From Megaleporinus macrocephalus (Eukaryota; Chordata; Actinopteri; Characiformes; Anostomidae), in assembly GCA_021613375.1 (NCBI GenBank), contig CM038720.1:17812715-17876714 (forward strand): a DNA stretch of 64,000 bases, read 5' to 3'. Made by a program: the position numbers and the translations under genes. Below, piece by piece: positions 23,971-35,070 of the stretch. The notes beneath the pieces were generated by a model. The model did no database searches, was not told the origin of the DNA, and worked only from the letters and a program-made list of their open reading frames with translations. Every line of letters starts with the position of its first letter. Position 1 is the first letter of the stretch.

Positions 23971-25377
23971 AGGATTAAATGCAAATACTAAATATTAATA
24001 TTTCTGAACACATAGTCCCAATACATGTTTTTTATTACCTCCCATTACTGAAACTAGTTTGCACTGATCCAAAATTTTCAATGTTCTGGATTTCATGGTC
24101 CATCTCTGAAGGGCACTCATGTCGCGGATCTTTAAAGGAAACTTGATTTTTTGATAAAGCCCACCCAAAAGCAGCATGTATTGCCGCATGTTTACATTTA
24201 TGCACAAAAAGCATAACCGTAAACAGCACGGTAAACCAAATGCAAACAAGCGGTGTGGAAACTGCGTGGCAATAGAAACCACAACTTACGCTGTAAACAG
24301 TAAAATAAAGGAATGTAGGCGTCTGTAATATTTATGACTGTAAACTGTTTATATGTGGGTTGAGGAGGCCTAATATAGCAAAGTGATGCAGCACGTTACA
24401 TAAACACCTTTCAATAATGCAAACTAAAGGAACCAGCAGACGCTGAAGTGCCGTTAGGAGTTAATTTCTCTGGTGAAAATGTTCAGCAACAGATTAGCTT
24501 TAAAACCAGATGTACTTCAACACATGAACTTAATCCAGTTAAATGAGAGGATCCTATTGTCCCAACCAAATGAGCAACACATTTGAACATCGACTATATG
24601 TATTATCTTTTACCCTGAATGCATACAGCATTAGGAGTGAAATCTGAAATGCTTGACCTGCTGCGTAATCTCAAGAGAGAAGATATAATGCAGCTTTAGC
24701 AAGCGTCGTCCTGCTGGGAAGAAACGTGATGTGGACTAAATCTCTGGGGATGCAATAAAATCTTTTCAGATTTACCAGCAATTAGAGACTTGTATCAGAT
24801 ATCCTGCAAATCCGGGGGCTCAGCAGATACCAAATCATAATCAGAGCTAAAATTGTGGGTAGTGTGAAAGGATTATTTGGCCAATAAAAAAAGCAAGAAA
24901 CTGACTGGATTTCTAAAGAGAAAGGTTTGTCTAGCTACATCAGGAAGACTAAGCAAAATCCCATGACATAGGCAATAGGTGCTTAGTTGTGAAAGACAAC
25001 TGATAAAAAAAACAACAACTAGTGAGCATGCATTTAGATAATTAATATAAAATTAGCTTTTACTTGTAGTGTTTTACTTCCTTTCACTGTTAGCATCTTG
25101 TCTCTGGTGGGATTTTTGGCAGAATGTGATATATAGAGCGAAATTTTTCCACAGATGCTTTCCTGTGTGCTTCCCCACTCATAACAAAACACCATGTATA
25201 CAGGACTCACTCACTCACTCAGGTACATTCAGCAATCTAAGGTTTGACCACAAGGGGGAGGAAAGCACCCAGTATGTATGTATGTGAATGTTTCTGTGTT
25301 GAATTGAAAGTGAGTAGGACAGAAAGCTTTGGCTTTCTTGATTTAAAAGGCTTGCTTGATCACAAACAACGACACAA
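23971..25377. other. Intergenic DNA, mostly unassigned
   Basis: The overlapping reverse frames at 23,995-24,282 have no recognisable domain. The stretch at about 24,660-24,890 is repeat-free and more balanced and could be conserved non-coding DNA, but that is only an impression. Confidence 0.4.
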
Positions 25378-25635
25378 TGGGTCTGTCTCAAAACCTAGTG
25401 AGCTGTCTAAGTAGTGCTGTTTTGTGTGGTTGCATGACAAGAAACAAATTAAAACATCAGAGAGAATCAGAATAACATTTTAAAATGACTTCACTGCTCA
25501 TAGCTTCGCCTGCGTTGCATCATGGGATGGCCTTAGCGACTGAGAGAGCATTCGATGCTTCTTTACAATCAGACCTAAATAAGGTGCCTCAGTAGACAGC
25601 ATGTTTAAGGTGTCTAAGAATTGGGAAAGGCTACA
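25378..25635. mobile_element. Possible hAT-type MITE
   Basis: The left end gtctgtctcaaaacctagtg and right part gtgtctaagaattggg, with gcatcatgggatgg between them, resemble a short non-autonomous hAT family widespread in fishes. The inverted repeat between the ends is weak here and I see no clear target duplication, so this is low confidence. Confidence 0.3.
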
Positions 25636-26223
25636 TGTCGGGAGCGCTCATACTATACCGTAAAATGCTGTATTCTGTCAATATTGCACATAGTTCTGAC
25701 TGATGCTGGGACTTGGGTCCGTCTCTGCCTTACAAATATGGTACAGTGTCACACAGGTGTCTGGCCTGGGAAGCCTAAAAAAAAGCCTTCTAAGTGTCTT
25801 CTAAAGCCTTTTAACACATCCACACACCTGATTACACACTTCTACACAGTTACTCTTTAAAGCAGAATAACGAACATTGAATACAAAGTACATAAAAAAC
25901 ACAACACTCATCCCACACCAGTGCCTCATTCAGTCAAGTGGGATTTTTGCATGGGAAAGTTGTTGTGAAGACTGTTTTGCTGCACCTTCAAGAAGACTTT
26001 GCCAGATATATAATATATTCATCCTCATTTTACCAAAAACTGCTACACACATATTCATGCTGCCAACACAATTTTAAAAACCTGCTCACGTGTGACTGAG
26101 ACCCTTTAGAGACGAAATGATGCTGCTATCTGTTTATCTACAAGCTCATACGGCCTCTGCGTCAGCTGACACGATACACCGGAGGATACAGCGGCGGGCT
26201 GCACTGTGACGAGGGGAGATCCA

Positions 26224-26247
26224 CGTGTGTGTGTGTGTTTGTGTGTG
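26224..26247. repeat. (GT)n microsatellite
   Basis: A short, once interrupted GT tract (gtgtgtgtgtgtttgtgtgtg). Confidence 0.9.
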
Positions 26248-26326
26248 AGACTGAGCTTTACAATTTCCATTCTTCAATTCAGCCATGCTTTCTGAAGAGC
26301 CCCCTAGCTGTTGTATCCGTTGTGAA

Positions 26327-26340
26327 GTTACCATGGCTAC
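26327..26340. promoter_or_regulatory. RFX-type X-box motif
   Basis: GTTACCATGGCTAC matches the RFX consensus GTTNCCATGGNAAC except for one position in the right half-site. It lies in a repeat-free, balanced segment (about 26,280-26,560) that has no recognisable protein-coding frame. Function is inferred from the motif only. A better match is at 29,894-29,907. Confidence 0.35.
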
Positions 26341-26573
26341 CTCCTCTCAGCCCAGGTTATTTATAGCATCTGCTAGCATTCACCACGGGCGGATATGTTC
26401 TCTGCTCGAAGAGGAATACTCGTGCCAAAATGGCAGCAAAAATGGAGGATATGAAGAATCAGGCATGAGAAGGACTGTATTGTTTTGCACTAATGAGGTT
26501 TATGCCAGTGACTGTGGAAAGTCTGGTGTGCATATGGGGCTGTACTAAAATAATGCTGCATAGTGCTCTGCTC

Positions 26574-26830
26574 TAGGGATGCACCGGGATATGGGAATTA
26601 AGTGCCGATATTGATACCTGATACTTTTCCTGTACATATCTGCCAACTTCTTCTTCTTTCTTCTAAAATACTACGCATTCATTGTATTGTACTTCATGCA
26701 TAAAGTATTGGCCAAAATGTAGGCAGTGCTCAGGTTCTTTTAAACAGGTATATCTACTGATAGGCATTCTTTTTTTTCTGAGGGGTGTTTGTAGGCAATG
26801 AATTTACAGGTGAATAATGTCAAATAGCAA
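26574..26830. mobile_element. hAT-like terminal fragment
   Basis: Begins tagggatgcaccgggatat and continues with gtgccgatattgatacctg. A matching terminal motif in the opposite orientation, atatcggtgcatcc, ends the fragment at 49,125-49,205. These words are typical of a fish hAT family with ends of the type tagggatgcaccg. Only an end is recognisable and the right limit is a guess. Confidence 0.4.
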
Positions 26831-28189
26831 ATTTGTCATTATAGTCTGAGTAACCATGCTCAAATAAAATGTTTTGTTAATTTTTTAAAGTAAATATAAA
26901 ATGCTAAATTTTCATTTTATTTCCCCCTAAATACATCAAACTGTTTACAATTAAACAGTGAATTTCACATTTGCACAGTGTATGAAAATGTGTAGAACAT
27001 GTGTTCATTTATTTACACTTATTATTAGCTTACGACAGCATATTTTGGGCAGAAAGGATTTGTATGAAACAAAAGAAGCCCTGAAACAACAATGCCACGA
27101 GACAGCTTTGAGCGAGTGGCGGAGTGATCCTCCTTCCAGCGGTCATAAGATGATGTCTTAATCTGGTACAGATTCATTGTGGAGCTGAATGGAGTGAATC
27201 GGACCGGCTGTAGACATCATTCATGATGGATTAAAGCGTTCCTTGCAGCAATAAATTCTGCCTGGTCACATTCTCATGGCTATTTTATAACCAAATCACT
27301 GGTTTTATTCGAATGATGGCTTCTATATGAAACAGAAAGACTGATTCCAGTTCACCGGAACCTTACAGACACTAGGGCTAGTCCTGAGGCTATGTTCTAG
27401 ATAAGAGCTTTACATGATGGTTCAGCACACAAATTTACACAGTCCTGCACTTTTGAGCTCATGTGCTTTCCAACAGCGTCATTTATAAAAATAAAGCATG
27501 AATCTTAAATTTGCTGTAATTTTGCACTGGAGGCTGTGAGGCTAATGTAGCTTAAAAGTAATGGAAGCTAGCAGGTAGTATTACATGGATGATGAGGGCA
27601 CCAAGAAATCTGGCCTCCTGATTCATCACACTTAAACTCTTCAAACTGTGTCAGTGTGTGAAATATTCTCTTGATTTAGGGGACCCCATCACACTGTATG
27701 AAACCAAATAGGCAAGCGTAATTTTTTATTTGTTTATCAAAAATGCATCAGCAAAAATTCCAGCAATACAGTTTCTGAGCGACCCACTGCAGGATTTTCA
27801 GCATTTCACCTCTACAGTGCAAAATGTCAGAGATTTAGAGAATCCAGAGAAATCCCTGTGTGAAAAAATCTCACCTCAGTTTGGGCTGGAAACTATGTTT
27901 CTATGATGTTACCACATGGGCTTAGGAATACTTTACAATACTGTTATCAGTAAAGACCATTCGTCACTGCACCCACAAACTCAAGTTAAGACTAACCTAT
28001 ACACAGTGGAAGTCATTTATCTCCGGACTCCAGCTCATCTAAAATGAACAGATGCTCAGAGGAAATTGTGGTCTGATAAGTCAACCTTTCAAATTTTAAT
28101 GGAATATTAAAATTCCCTTTCTAAATCAGTATCCTGACTCCCCACACAATTATTATTGCAATCCAAACAGTGGTAAACATGTTCCTGTC
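26831..28189. other. Intergenic DNA, nothing recognised
   Basis: AT-rich unassigned sequence. The open frame at 26,958-27,161 shows no domain. No RNA gene or further repeat is recognised. Confidence 0.4.
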
Positions 28190-28348
28190 CCAAAAATCAA
28201 AAATTTCAAAAAAACAAAAACAAGAAAGCACATAAATTATTGAGGTTTTATATTGTTTATTGTAGGTTAAACATAATTTACTAAGTACTGCTTTCTGGTT
28301 TTATCAGCACTTTAAATACTGTCCCAACTATTTTGGATCTGGGGTTCA
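28190..28348. mobile_element. Tc1-like terminal fragment
   Basis: The right edge reads gtcccaactattttggatct then ggggtt, which is the outward-facing terminal inverted repeat of the fish Tc1 type (gtcccaacttttttgg-aat-cggggtt). About 150 bp of AT-rich sequence precedes it. No transposase is visible, so it is a solo end or deletion derivative. Confidence 0.45.
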
Positions 28349-28870
28349 ATTTATACATTTGGTTAAATCATTTTTAAAATTTGTTCTGCACTATGCTTAG
28401 ACTATATACACAAAGCAGTGAGAAAAGTACAGTCTCTGCTGTCTTGTCTCTCTCAGTTCTCATCATCCACTGTTCCACTCTCCTCTCTTGGTATTTGTTT
28501 TTTCTCCTCTTTTCGCATGATCTGTCCTGTTCAGATTTGGGAAACTCTGTTTTAGACACACAGGGCTTTGTTTGTTAACTCATCCTGGGAAAGGTCATTT
28601 ATTTCCACGACATGTTTGCTTTCCCACATGGAGATCTCTCTCTTGCAGTGACCCTACTGATAATGTCAGGCTTTGTATCTGAATATTAGCATCAGATTTA
28701 AGAGTGATAGAATTCTTATGTTCGAGGATAAATGCCAGCATTAAAAACATCTTGTAGCTTTTTCTTCCGTATACAGTGATCTCATATTAATATATAAACT
28801 AAATATGTACTGTTGAAATATCAGAGCATGTACATGTACATGTAAGATAGGAAATACGTGAATACAAAAA

Positions 28871-29240
28871 TTGGAGTCCTAACAACCACGTGGAAGACCC
28901 GGTAGATCAACAACATCAACTATCCCTTTCATGTAAATAGCAAAAAGCATTTGTCTTTATGAGAGAGGAGAACATCAAGCTCCACTCTTGCTTCAGATCA
29001 GAAAATATCTACTACTGTTTCTGTCAATGCTTCCATGGTGAGAAGACATCGAAAGGCTATGGGCCTGAAAGAATGTGCAGCTGTTCAAGAAGTTCCTCCC
29101 TGAGAAAAGAAGACAAATCAAACAAGGAATATTCTGGTGCTCTTAGAACAATGGACTGACCATCTGTCCAGACCTCGACATCACTGAATGTATTTTAGTT
29201 ATTTGGATTGTGATAAGCAGTAAAGGCTAAACTAACATCT
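28871..29240 (+). mobile_element. Tc1-like deletion derivative, forward copy
   Basis: Forward translation of 28,959-29,159 gives SKGYGPERMCSCSRSSSLRKEDKSNKEYSGALRTMD followed by a stop. The copy at 32,020-32,440, on the opposite strand, gives a parallel string with the same jump from the amino-terminal domain to the catalytic-box region. In intact Tc1 transposases many residues separate these parts. Both copies therefore carry the same internal deletion and belong to one non-autonomous lineage. The third catalytic box is degraded here. Confidence 0.7.
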
Positions 29241-29893
29241 AAGACTGAACTTTAGGGGCTGTTATATGCATATGTCTTTTCCTGCTGCATTACACTCTCC
29301 ATCATTAGTTTATATTTTTTGTAGTAAGCGAATATATTCCTGTGAATGTAGTTTAGTATAAGACTGCACCTGTGCCTGTGCCTGGTAGATCTGTAAAAAG
29401 CCCTTCACCCCAACAAACAGCCAAACAAGTCAGACAGTTGCCCACAGTATGCTGATGGTGTGGGCCTGATTATATTTATAGGCTTTGGCGTGAAGTTCTA
29501 CTAAATATATGTTTTCTGCTATTTTTCTAGTGTTAAGAACTTCATCCACAGTGTAAGTCAGTTTTATGTATAAGATGAGACATACTGTTAATGAATTAGT
29601 AGTGTATTTTTTTCCTATTGCTTCAGGATGGAGAAATTTCAAGCAGACTGATGCAGAAAAACTCTCTCAAAAAAGAAAGCAGTACAAAAAAGACTGATCT
29701 GAGTAAACAATGCATCAGTACAACATCCTAAATATAGTCATAGAAAGGAGGAGAAAGTGTGTGAGAAACAGTCCCTATTGTCCCGCCGGCCTGTCTCTCC
29801 AGAGCCTCATTTGCAAAATATTGGCTCAGCCAAAACTGTCGACACATTGATTTAGAACCGGAGCCTGCGATACCTCTGTCCGTGCCGGCTTGC

Positions 29894-29907
29894 ATTGCCA
29901 TGGCAAC
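29894..29907. promoter_or_regulatory. RFX-type X-box motif (strong match)
   Basis: ATTGCCATGGCAAC is an almost perfect palindromic X-box (consensus GTTGCCATGGCAAC), the binding motif of RFX factors. It sits in a repeat-free stretch (29,780-29,960) with local CpG (cccgccggcctg, gtgccggcttg), about 4 kb upstream of the CpG island. Function is inference. Confidence 0.45.
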
Positions 29908-29960
29908 CCCCTCAGCCGAGTTCCACACCGAAGAAACCAAATATCTAAATCAATAGTAGC

Positions 29961-32019
29961 TGAATTGAGTATACTGGTTTTTGGTCTGTACTGTTTTAAA
30001 TCTTAAAATACTCAGGAGCAAACTGTGATCTGCATTAACTCGCTACCTAAAACCTGCATCTAAAAAGTGGAGGAAGGACATTCAGATTATTCTGGAGACT
30101 AGCTTATCCTGGGAAAGCCCCAAGCCCTCTGTTCTCTGTCTCTGGGCCAGGACAGCATGTCTTAAGAGAGTCCACTGTTAATATGAGTAGCTTCACGCAG
30201 CATTGTCAGCTCTTTTTTTGCAGTTCTAATTTTTGCTTGGAACTTTTTATTTTCTGCCAAGCTTCTTGTTCTTTTCCGGGTAGAGCAGCTGGTGCAAAGC
30301 TGAACGATCAACTGAGCAATTTTTGTATAATATTTGGGAATGGGGATAAATCTTTGTTGGATATGACTCGATGTGTTCTCATTTGTGCTCAGTTCCTGAA
30401 GATACAAACACCATCTGCTCACTTTTTAGCTCAGCATTCCATAGCTCAAAAGAGACTGAATAAGGCGTTGCTGGAGGAAGTGAGTGACCGAGCAAAGACT
30501 GGACAAGAGTAATGGCGATATACTGACTGTAACCTTATCAGTGTCGTCCCTGTCTGATGGAGGTTTATGCTTTTCCCAGATGCCTAAAAGTACCTCTGTC
30601 TTGCTTTGGGCTGCGTACAAAGAAATAAATTCATCCCATATCAGAAAGTCTGATCGGTCTTTGTCGATCTGATGACAAACAATCCTTGAAAGCTTGAAGC
30701 TCCTGTAATAAAAACCTATAATATTACTCTAGCTTGTAATCCACATGTTTCTGATGTTGACTTATGGCTGGTGTTGTGCCATAATTTGTCTCCCTGCCAA
30801 AATTCAACACCCCTTCATGTGTCTGCACATCATCAAGTATTTACCCATAGAAAACAACTGGAGTCGGATTCAGTTAGTCAGTGAACAGCTAATCATGAGG
30901 GGCTCAAAGTCTGACAGTCGTGTAAACTTCATTTATACTCTGCAGCTGTAGTGGGAGCCCAGGAGCAAAAAATAACAATTTTCACATAATGCTGTTGTAA
31001 TCCAGAAAATCTGACTGTAGTGGCACCACTGTGGGCAGCGGGCTGGCACATTCACAACATATTTAGAGGTTGGTAACATTATTCATTTTTGGCCAGAGTG
31101 CTGCTTTAAGATTAAAAACATTAAAAAAGCATTAAAAACAGAAATACTTGTCAGTAAACACTGACAACGCTCACAGAATACAAAGCACGGTGTTCAACAT
31201 GCTTGGGTCTACAGCAGCCCACTTTAATGAGACATACATTTATTTGGATTACAATGCAGTTGCATGTTAAATGGCATCCTTTCAACACCATAATCTCCAC
31301 CCAGAGGAACTAAAAAGTTATGAGCTGCACATATTATGTTCTTTATAATGGAAAATATGAGAAAAATTATGTTTTAAATCTGAAAGGGCTTTTTTCCTTA
31401 CCAAGCGCAAATATTAAATTGAGCATTAACTCAGTAATATATTTTGAAATATGCCATTGTAAGAATTTTCAGCTAAGGCTTTAAGCTGTGTGGGCCCAGA
31501 CCTTGTCAAAGTGCACTGGGCATAGTGAGTAATGATATTGTTCACTGAATTTAGTTAGCCTCTGACAAATCTTTTTCTATCTACCTCATGGTAGAAGCAT
31601 ACATATAGTGCAGCAAGATAATTAAAATGTACAAATCCCTGTCACAACAGAAGTCATGTCCTATAAACGCACACTTGGCAAAAGATAAAACCCTTTGTTT
31701 TTCCCCCAGTAGGCCGTGAATGTGTCCTATAAAAATTAATGACTACTCTTTTGTTCTCTGCTTACATTTAGTAATCAGCAGTTGGACTATTCATCTTCGC
31801 AATGAACACCACAGGTCTTTCTTAGCTAAAGCCACACATGCTTATTTGCTGGCCTCTAAAATAGTTTGTGTAGCTCTTATTTGTTCAAACATTATCACTC
31901 CTAAATAACTCACAATATATTCATTTCCAAAATCAGGACAAAAACAGAAAATTACCCTGAAGTCTTAACAACTAAATGTAATTTCACATGTTTAGTGTGT
32001 CCACTCTATATCTTTATAA
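29961..32019. other. Intergenic DNA, nothing recognised
   Basis: Unassigned sequence. Overlapping frames on both strands at 30,162-30,672 have no recognisable domain or splice structure. No repeat family is identified. Confidence 0.4.
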
Positions 32020-32440
32020 CAGTTTCCATTCTTTTCAAGAGACTCACTTTCAGTTCCTTGAAGAGTCACACATTCAGATTTTATCATTAGAAGCAATTTC
32101 CGTCTCTCATCATCCATATAATCCCAAACACATTCAGTGAGGTTAAGATCTGGACTCTGGGGTGGTCAGTCCATTGTTCTAAAAAAAACAGAAGCTTCTT
32201 TGTTTGATGTGTCTCCTTTTCCCAGTGAGGAGCTTCTTGAACAGCAGCACATCCTTTCAGACCCATATCGCTGAGGTATCTTCTGACAATGGAAGAATGG
32301 ACAAAAACACTTGCACACTTTTCAGATCTCAAGCAAGAGTGAAGCTTAATGTTCTCCTCTCTTTCAGAGGTGAAATCCTGATATGAACAGTTTTGGTGGT
32401 CTACCAGGTCTTCCAGGTGGTAGTTACGGGTCCCATTTTA
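32020..32440 (-). mobile_element. Tc1-like deletion derivative, reverse copy
   Basis: Reverse translation gives GRPGRPP (about 32,395-32,425, the linker of the DNA-binding region), then YLSDMGLKGCAAVQEAPHW, then after a shortened join PPQSPDLNLTE and VWDYMDDERRK, the third catalytic box with its glutamate. The parts are in different frames. The join between the KGDTSNKE-type segment and RTMD is the same as in 28,871-29,240. The two copies lie in inverted orientation about 3.1 kb apart. Confidence 0.75.
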
Positions 32441-32929
32441 TCTGTATCCTTTAATCCATAAATGCATTTAAATACATAAAATATATTTTTGTATTTGTAA
32501 TAGTAAATAAAAATACTGTATTATTACTGTAATAATTACTGGAGGAACAGACTCTACATTTCTACATGCTAAAACATTGCTGTGTAGTGTTGATTGCACT
32601 CAGCCACAAGAGCTTTAGTCAATTCACAAATGTATGCTAGACGGTCAGTTCTAGATTGGAATGTGCAAATCTGGCAAAAATAGATGATATGCATCACAAT
32701 ACGGTTTGAAACATTGTAAAAACACAAAAAATAATACTATCAAAAACTAAGAAGCAAAGAAACAGGTCTAATGATTCTCTCTTTGAGTGTTCTTTAAGCA
32801 CTAATTGTATCCACCACATATTCAGAAAAACATATTGTAACATATTGTCACATGGTCATGTGAGTCATAAACATGACTCCAACACCAATTCCAAAAGGTA
32901 CTGGATGGAGCTCCAACACTCAAAAAAAC

Positions 32930-33125
32930 CCCAGTTCTGTTGCTCCACAGCCCAGTGCTTGAGGGGCTTTATACCCCTCTATGCCAAGCTTGGCATTGGC
33001 CATGATGACCTTAGAACTGCTCCAGAGTGTCTTGTTCTATTGGTCAGTACTTTTCTATTGAGGTTATATTTTGTAGTTAGAGTTACTGAATAAAAGGGTA
33101 TCTGTATACTTATGGACATACAGTG
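32930..33125. mobile_element. Non-autonomous DNA transposon fragment
   Basis: The segment contains gctccacagcccagtgcttg, ggggctttatacccctctatg and a right end cttatggacatacagtgcag. These are signature words of a common fish non-autonomous element whose outer end usually reads cttttggccatatagtgta. There is no coding capacity. The open frame over this stretch (32,845-33,093) is incidental. Confidence 0.55.
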
Positions 33126-33529
33126 CAGGATATCTTCTAAATCTGACACCAATAACTTAAAAGAAGCTGTAATATAATCAGACAGATGAACGCATTCGAT
33201 TCCAGACCCGAACGGTTAAAAACTATCTAAATTAAAGCAGGAGGACTTAATTGAGTGATAAAGATCTACTCTGCTGTATAATGACAGGCTGAAGTGTAGT
33301 CAGCTCAATTAGAACAGAAGAAGGCAATGAGCTTGGGGAAGCCCACCAAAATGTTTCAAAATTCAGCTGCAGCTTTTCTCTTAAGGACAGTACAGTAGTG
33401 CTGAATATTTCAATGTTATTAGATAATTTCTACGACTAGAATGTTACAAAATCTCCATAGATGTAAAAATGCATTTAGGTGGACTGTGAAATGAGATTTA
33501 TTTCATTTTAAATAGGAACTGCGCCAATT

Positions 33530-33807
33530 TTGTTGGTGATGGGAACCAGGGGTTATCATGTCTACACGCAAATGTAGACGTTTAATTTACTATGAAAACC
33601 AGCAGTGAACCTACAGGTGTCTATATGAAATAATTTCTGAAATAATAACACGTTTTCTTTTCGGGGCTATCCTGTCCCTCACAACGCCCTGCACGTATCC
33701 CTCCGCCATGAGTGGATTTTGAGGTCTAAAACAACGTCTCAGACATGAGGCAGCGAACTTATACCCATTTCTTTTGGAGGTGGACGTCTGGTTCCATTTA
33801 CCACCAC
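33530..33807. mobile_element. MITE family with GTGGTG...AACCAG ends, copy 1
   Basis: The left end ttggtgatgggaaccag (33,533-33,549) and right end ctggttccatttaccaccac (33,788-33,807) are inverted repeats. The interior words acgcaaatgtagacg, tgtccctcacaacgccctgc and gtatccctccgccatgag recur in copies at 39,130-39,413 and 50,990-51,258. The size of about 280 bp and the lack of coding content fit a MITE. This copy ends just before the CpG island. Confidence 0.75.
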
Positions 33808-33879
33808 TTTGAACCACTTTCTCTAGCAGGGCGCAAACCACTCTTATTAACGGTTTAATTGTGCAGATTTCTAATTCAA

Positions 33880-35070
33880 TCGGCGGAGTTCCCCTTCAAG
33901 GAGCCAATGAAAGCCGGCCTGCGGGAGGGCCAGGGGGTGGCATGCCGAGAGAGCAACACGCGCGTTCTCATGCATTCCTTCACTCCCTTTGTGCTCACGT
34001 CCGCGGACAAACGGCTCGAATTAACGCGGCTGACAGCGCACAGTCTAGTAGAACAGATGCGTGAGCGTCGCTTGCCACACTAGATTATGCTGTAGTGACG
34101 AGTGAGGGCTCCCTTTCCCGTCCGGATCGTGCACAAAACATTACACGAAAGTGCGCCCCCCCCCTACAAGATGCGCGTGCTGGCTCTCCCCGGGGACTCT
34201 TACACTGCAGACGCACGCGGCGTGGTGGACGACCAGTCGCTCTCCGTGCCCCGCTTTTCCACCTCTCACCAAGCCGTTAGAGGGGCTTAATCTTGATTGT
34301 TTTTGTATCCCCCTTTTACGCTTGAGTGAACACAGCGTGCGCGAGCGCGCTCGCTGCTGCTCGTGTAAGCGCGAAAATGATGGTAGGACGTCAACACTCG
34401 TGGGACAAACAAGAAATAAATCACATAAATAAAGCAGTTATTATTTCATGAAGTTCCGTTTGATGGTTTTCTTGATATAATATCACAGATTAATGCAAAG
34501 ATCCCACAAAGATAGGAATACGAGTTTGGCACGTGTGTGCGTGAGGTGCACCTATATTCCGGAACAAAAATCCACCTTTTTTCAGGATTGGCTTGTAAGC
34601 CTTAATCACCCAGCGGGGAACGCCAACTAGCCAATTAAAGAACGCAAGGCGCGACAGTTCTAGCCAATCATTAGCTAGCGCGGCGCAGGGAGGCGGAGCT
34701 TGTCTGAATTCGGGTAGGAAAAAAACAACGCGTGCGAACCCCGCCCCCTCCTCAGCGCCTGTATCAACTCCTTTAGCATAGATAGCCAGTAACGTTAATC
34801 ACGGAGATCTCTAACAACCGTACGCCTTAACGGCGTGGAGAGGTAGAAAAAACGCTTGGGCGCGTGGTGGACTAGCCTAACAGAGACGTCTTCCTCATTC
34901 TCATCGGGCTTCTTCGATGGGTTTTTACCTTTTTTCGGAGTGCAACCTCCTTCAACTGCAGCGGTAAGTTGTAAGGATGAGGCTGAGGGGAGATATGGTG
35001 CGCGCGCCGTAGCTAGTTAGCTTACTGGTACAACCTGCTATTGTGCGCGGTTGCTAACTTAGCAACGTCC
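33880..35070 (+). promoter_or_regulatory. plppr1: CpG island promoter, probably of plppr1
   Basis: This is the only CpG-dense, GC-rich stretch in the window. It has two lobes, about 33,890-34,400 and 34,520-35,070, separated by a short AT-rich gap. The right lobe holds three CCAAT boxes (inverted at 34,587-34,591, direct at 34,631-34,635 and 34,664-34,668) and a GC box ccccgccccctcc near 34,739-34,752. A splice donor follows at 34,964. The next recognised same-strand exon is plppr1 exon 2. Assigning the promoter to plppr1 is inference from strand and order. It could also serve an antisense transcript. Confidence 0.7.
34760..34963 (+). other. plppr1: Probable non-coding first exon of plppr1
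   Basis: Downstream of the CCAAT and GC boxes, transcribed sequence is predicted to end at caactgcagcg, followed by the strong donor gtaagtt at 34,964-34,970. The start shown is approximate because no TATA box or initiator fixes it. An upstream ATG at 34,917 is present. Spliced to exon 2 it gives a short ORF of 22 codons that stops 13 bases before the main start codon. The exon call rests on donor quality, promoter context and the need for a 5' exon. Confidence 0.5.

Noticed and set aside
23995..24282. Overlapping reverse frames just after the tandem array
   Set aside because: No recognisable domain and two competing frames. A pseudogene cannot be shown from this sequence alone.
33859..34432. 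Cluster of overlapping forward frames in the CpG island
   Set aside because: GC-rich DNA has few stop codons, so open frames in all phases are expected. No motif or splice structure supports coding.
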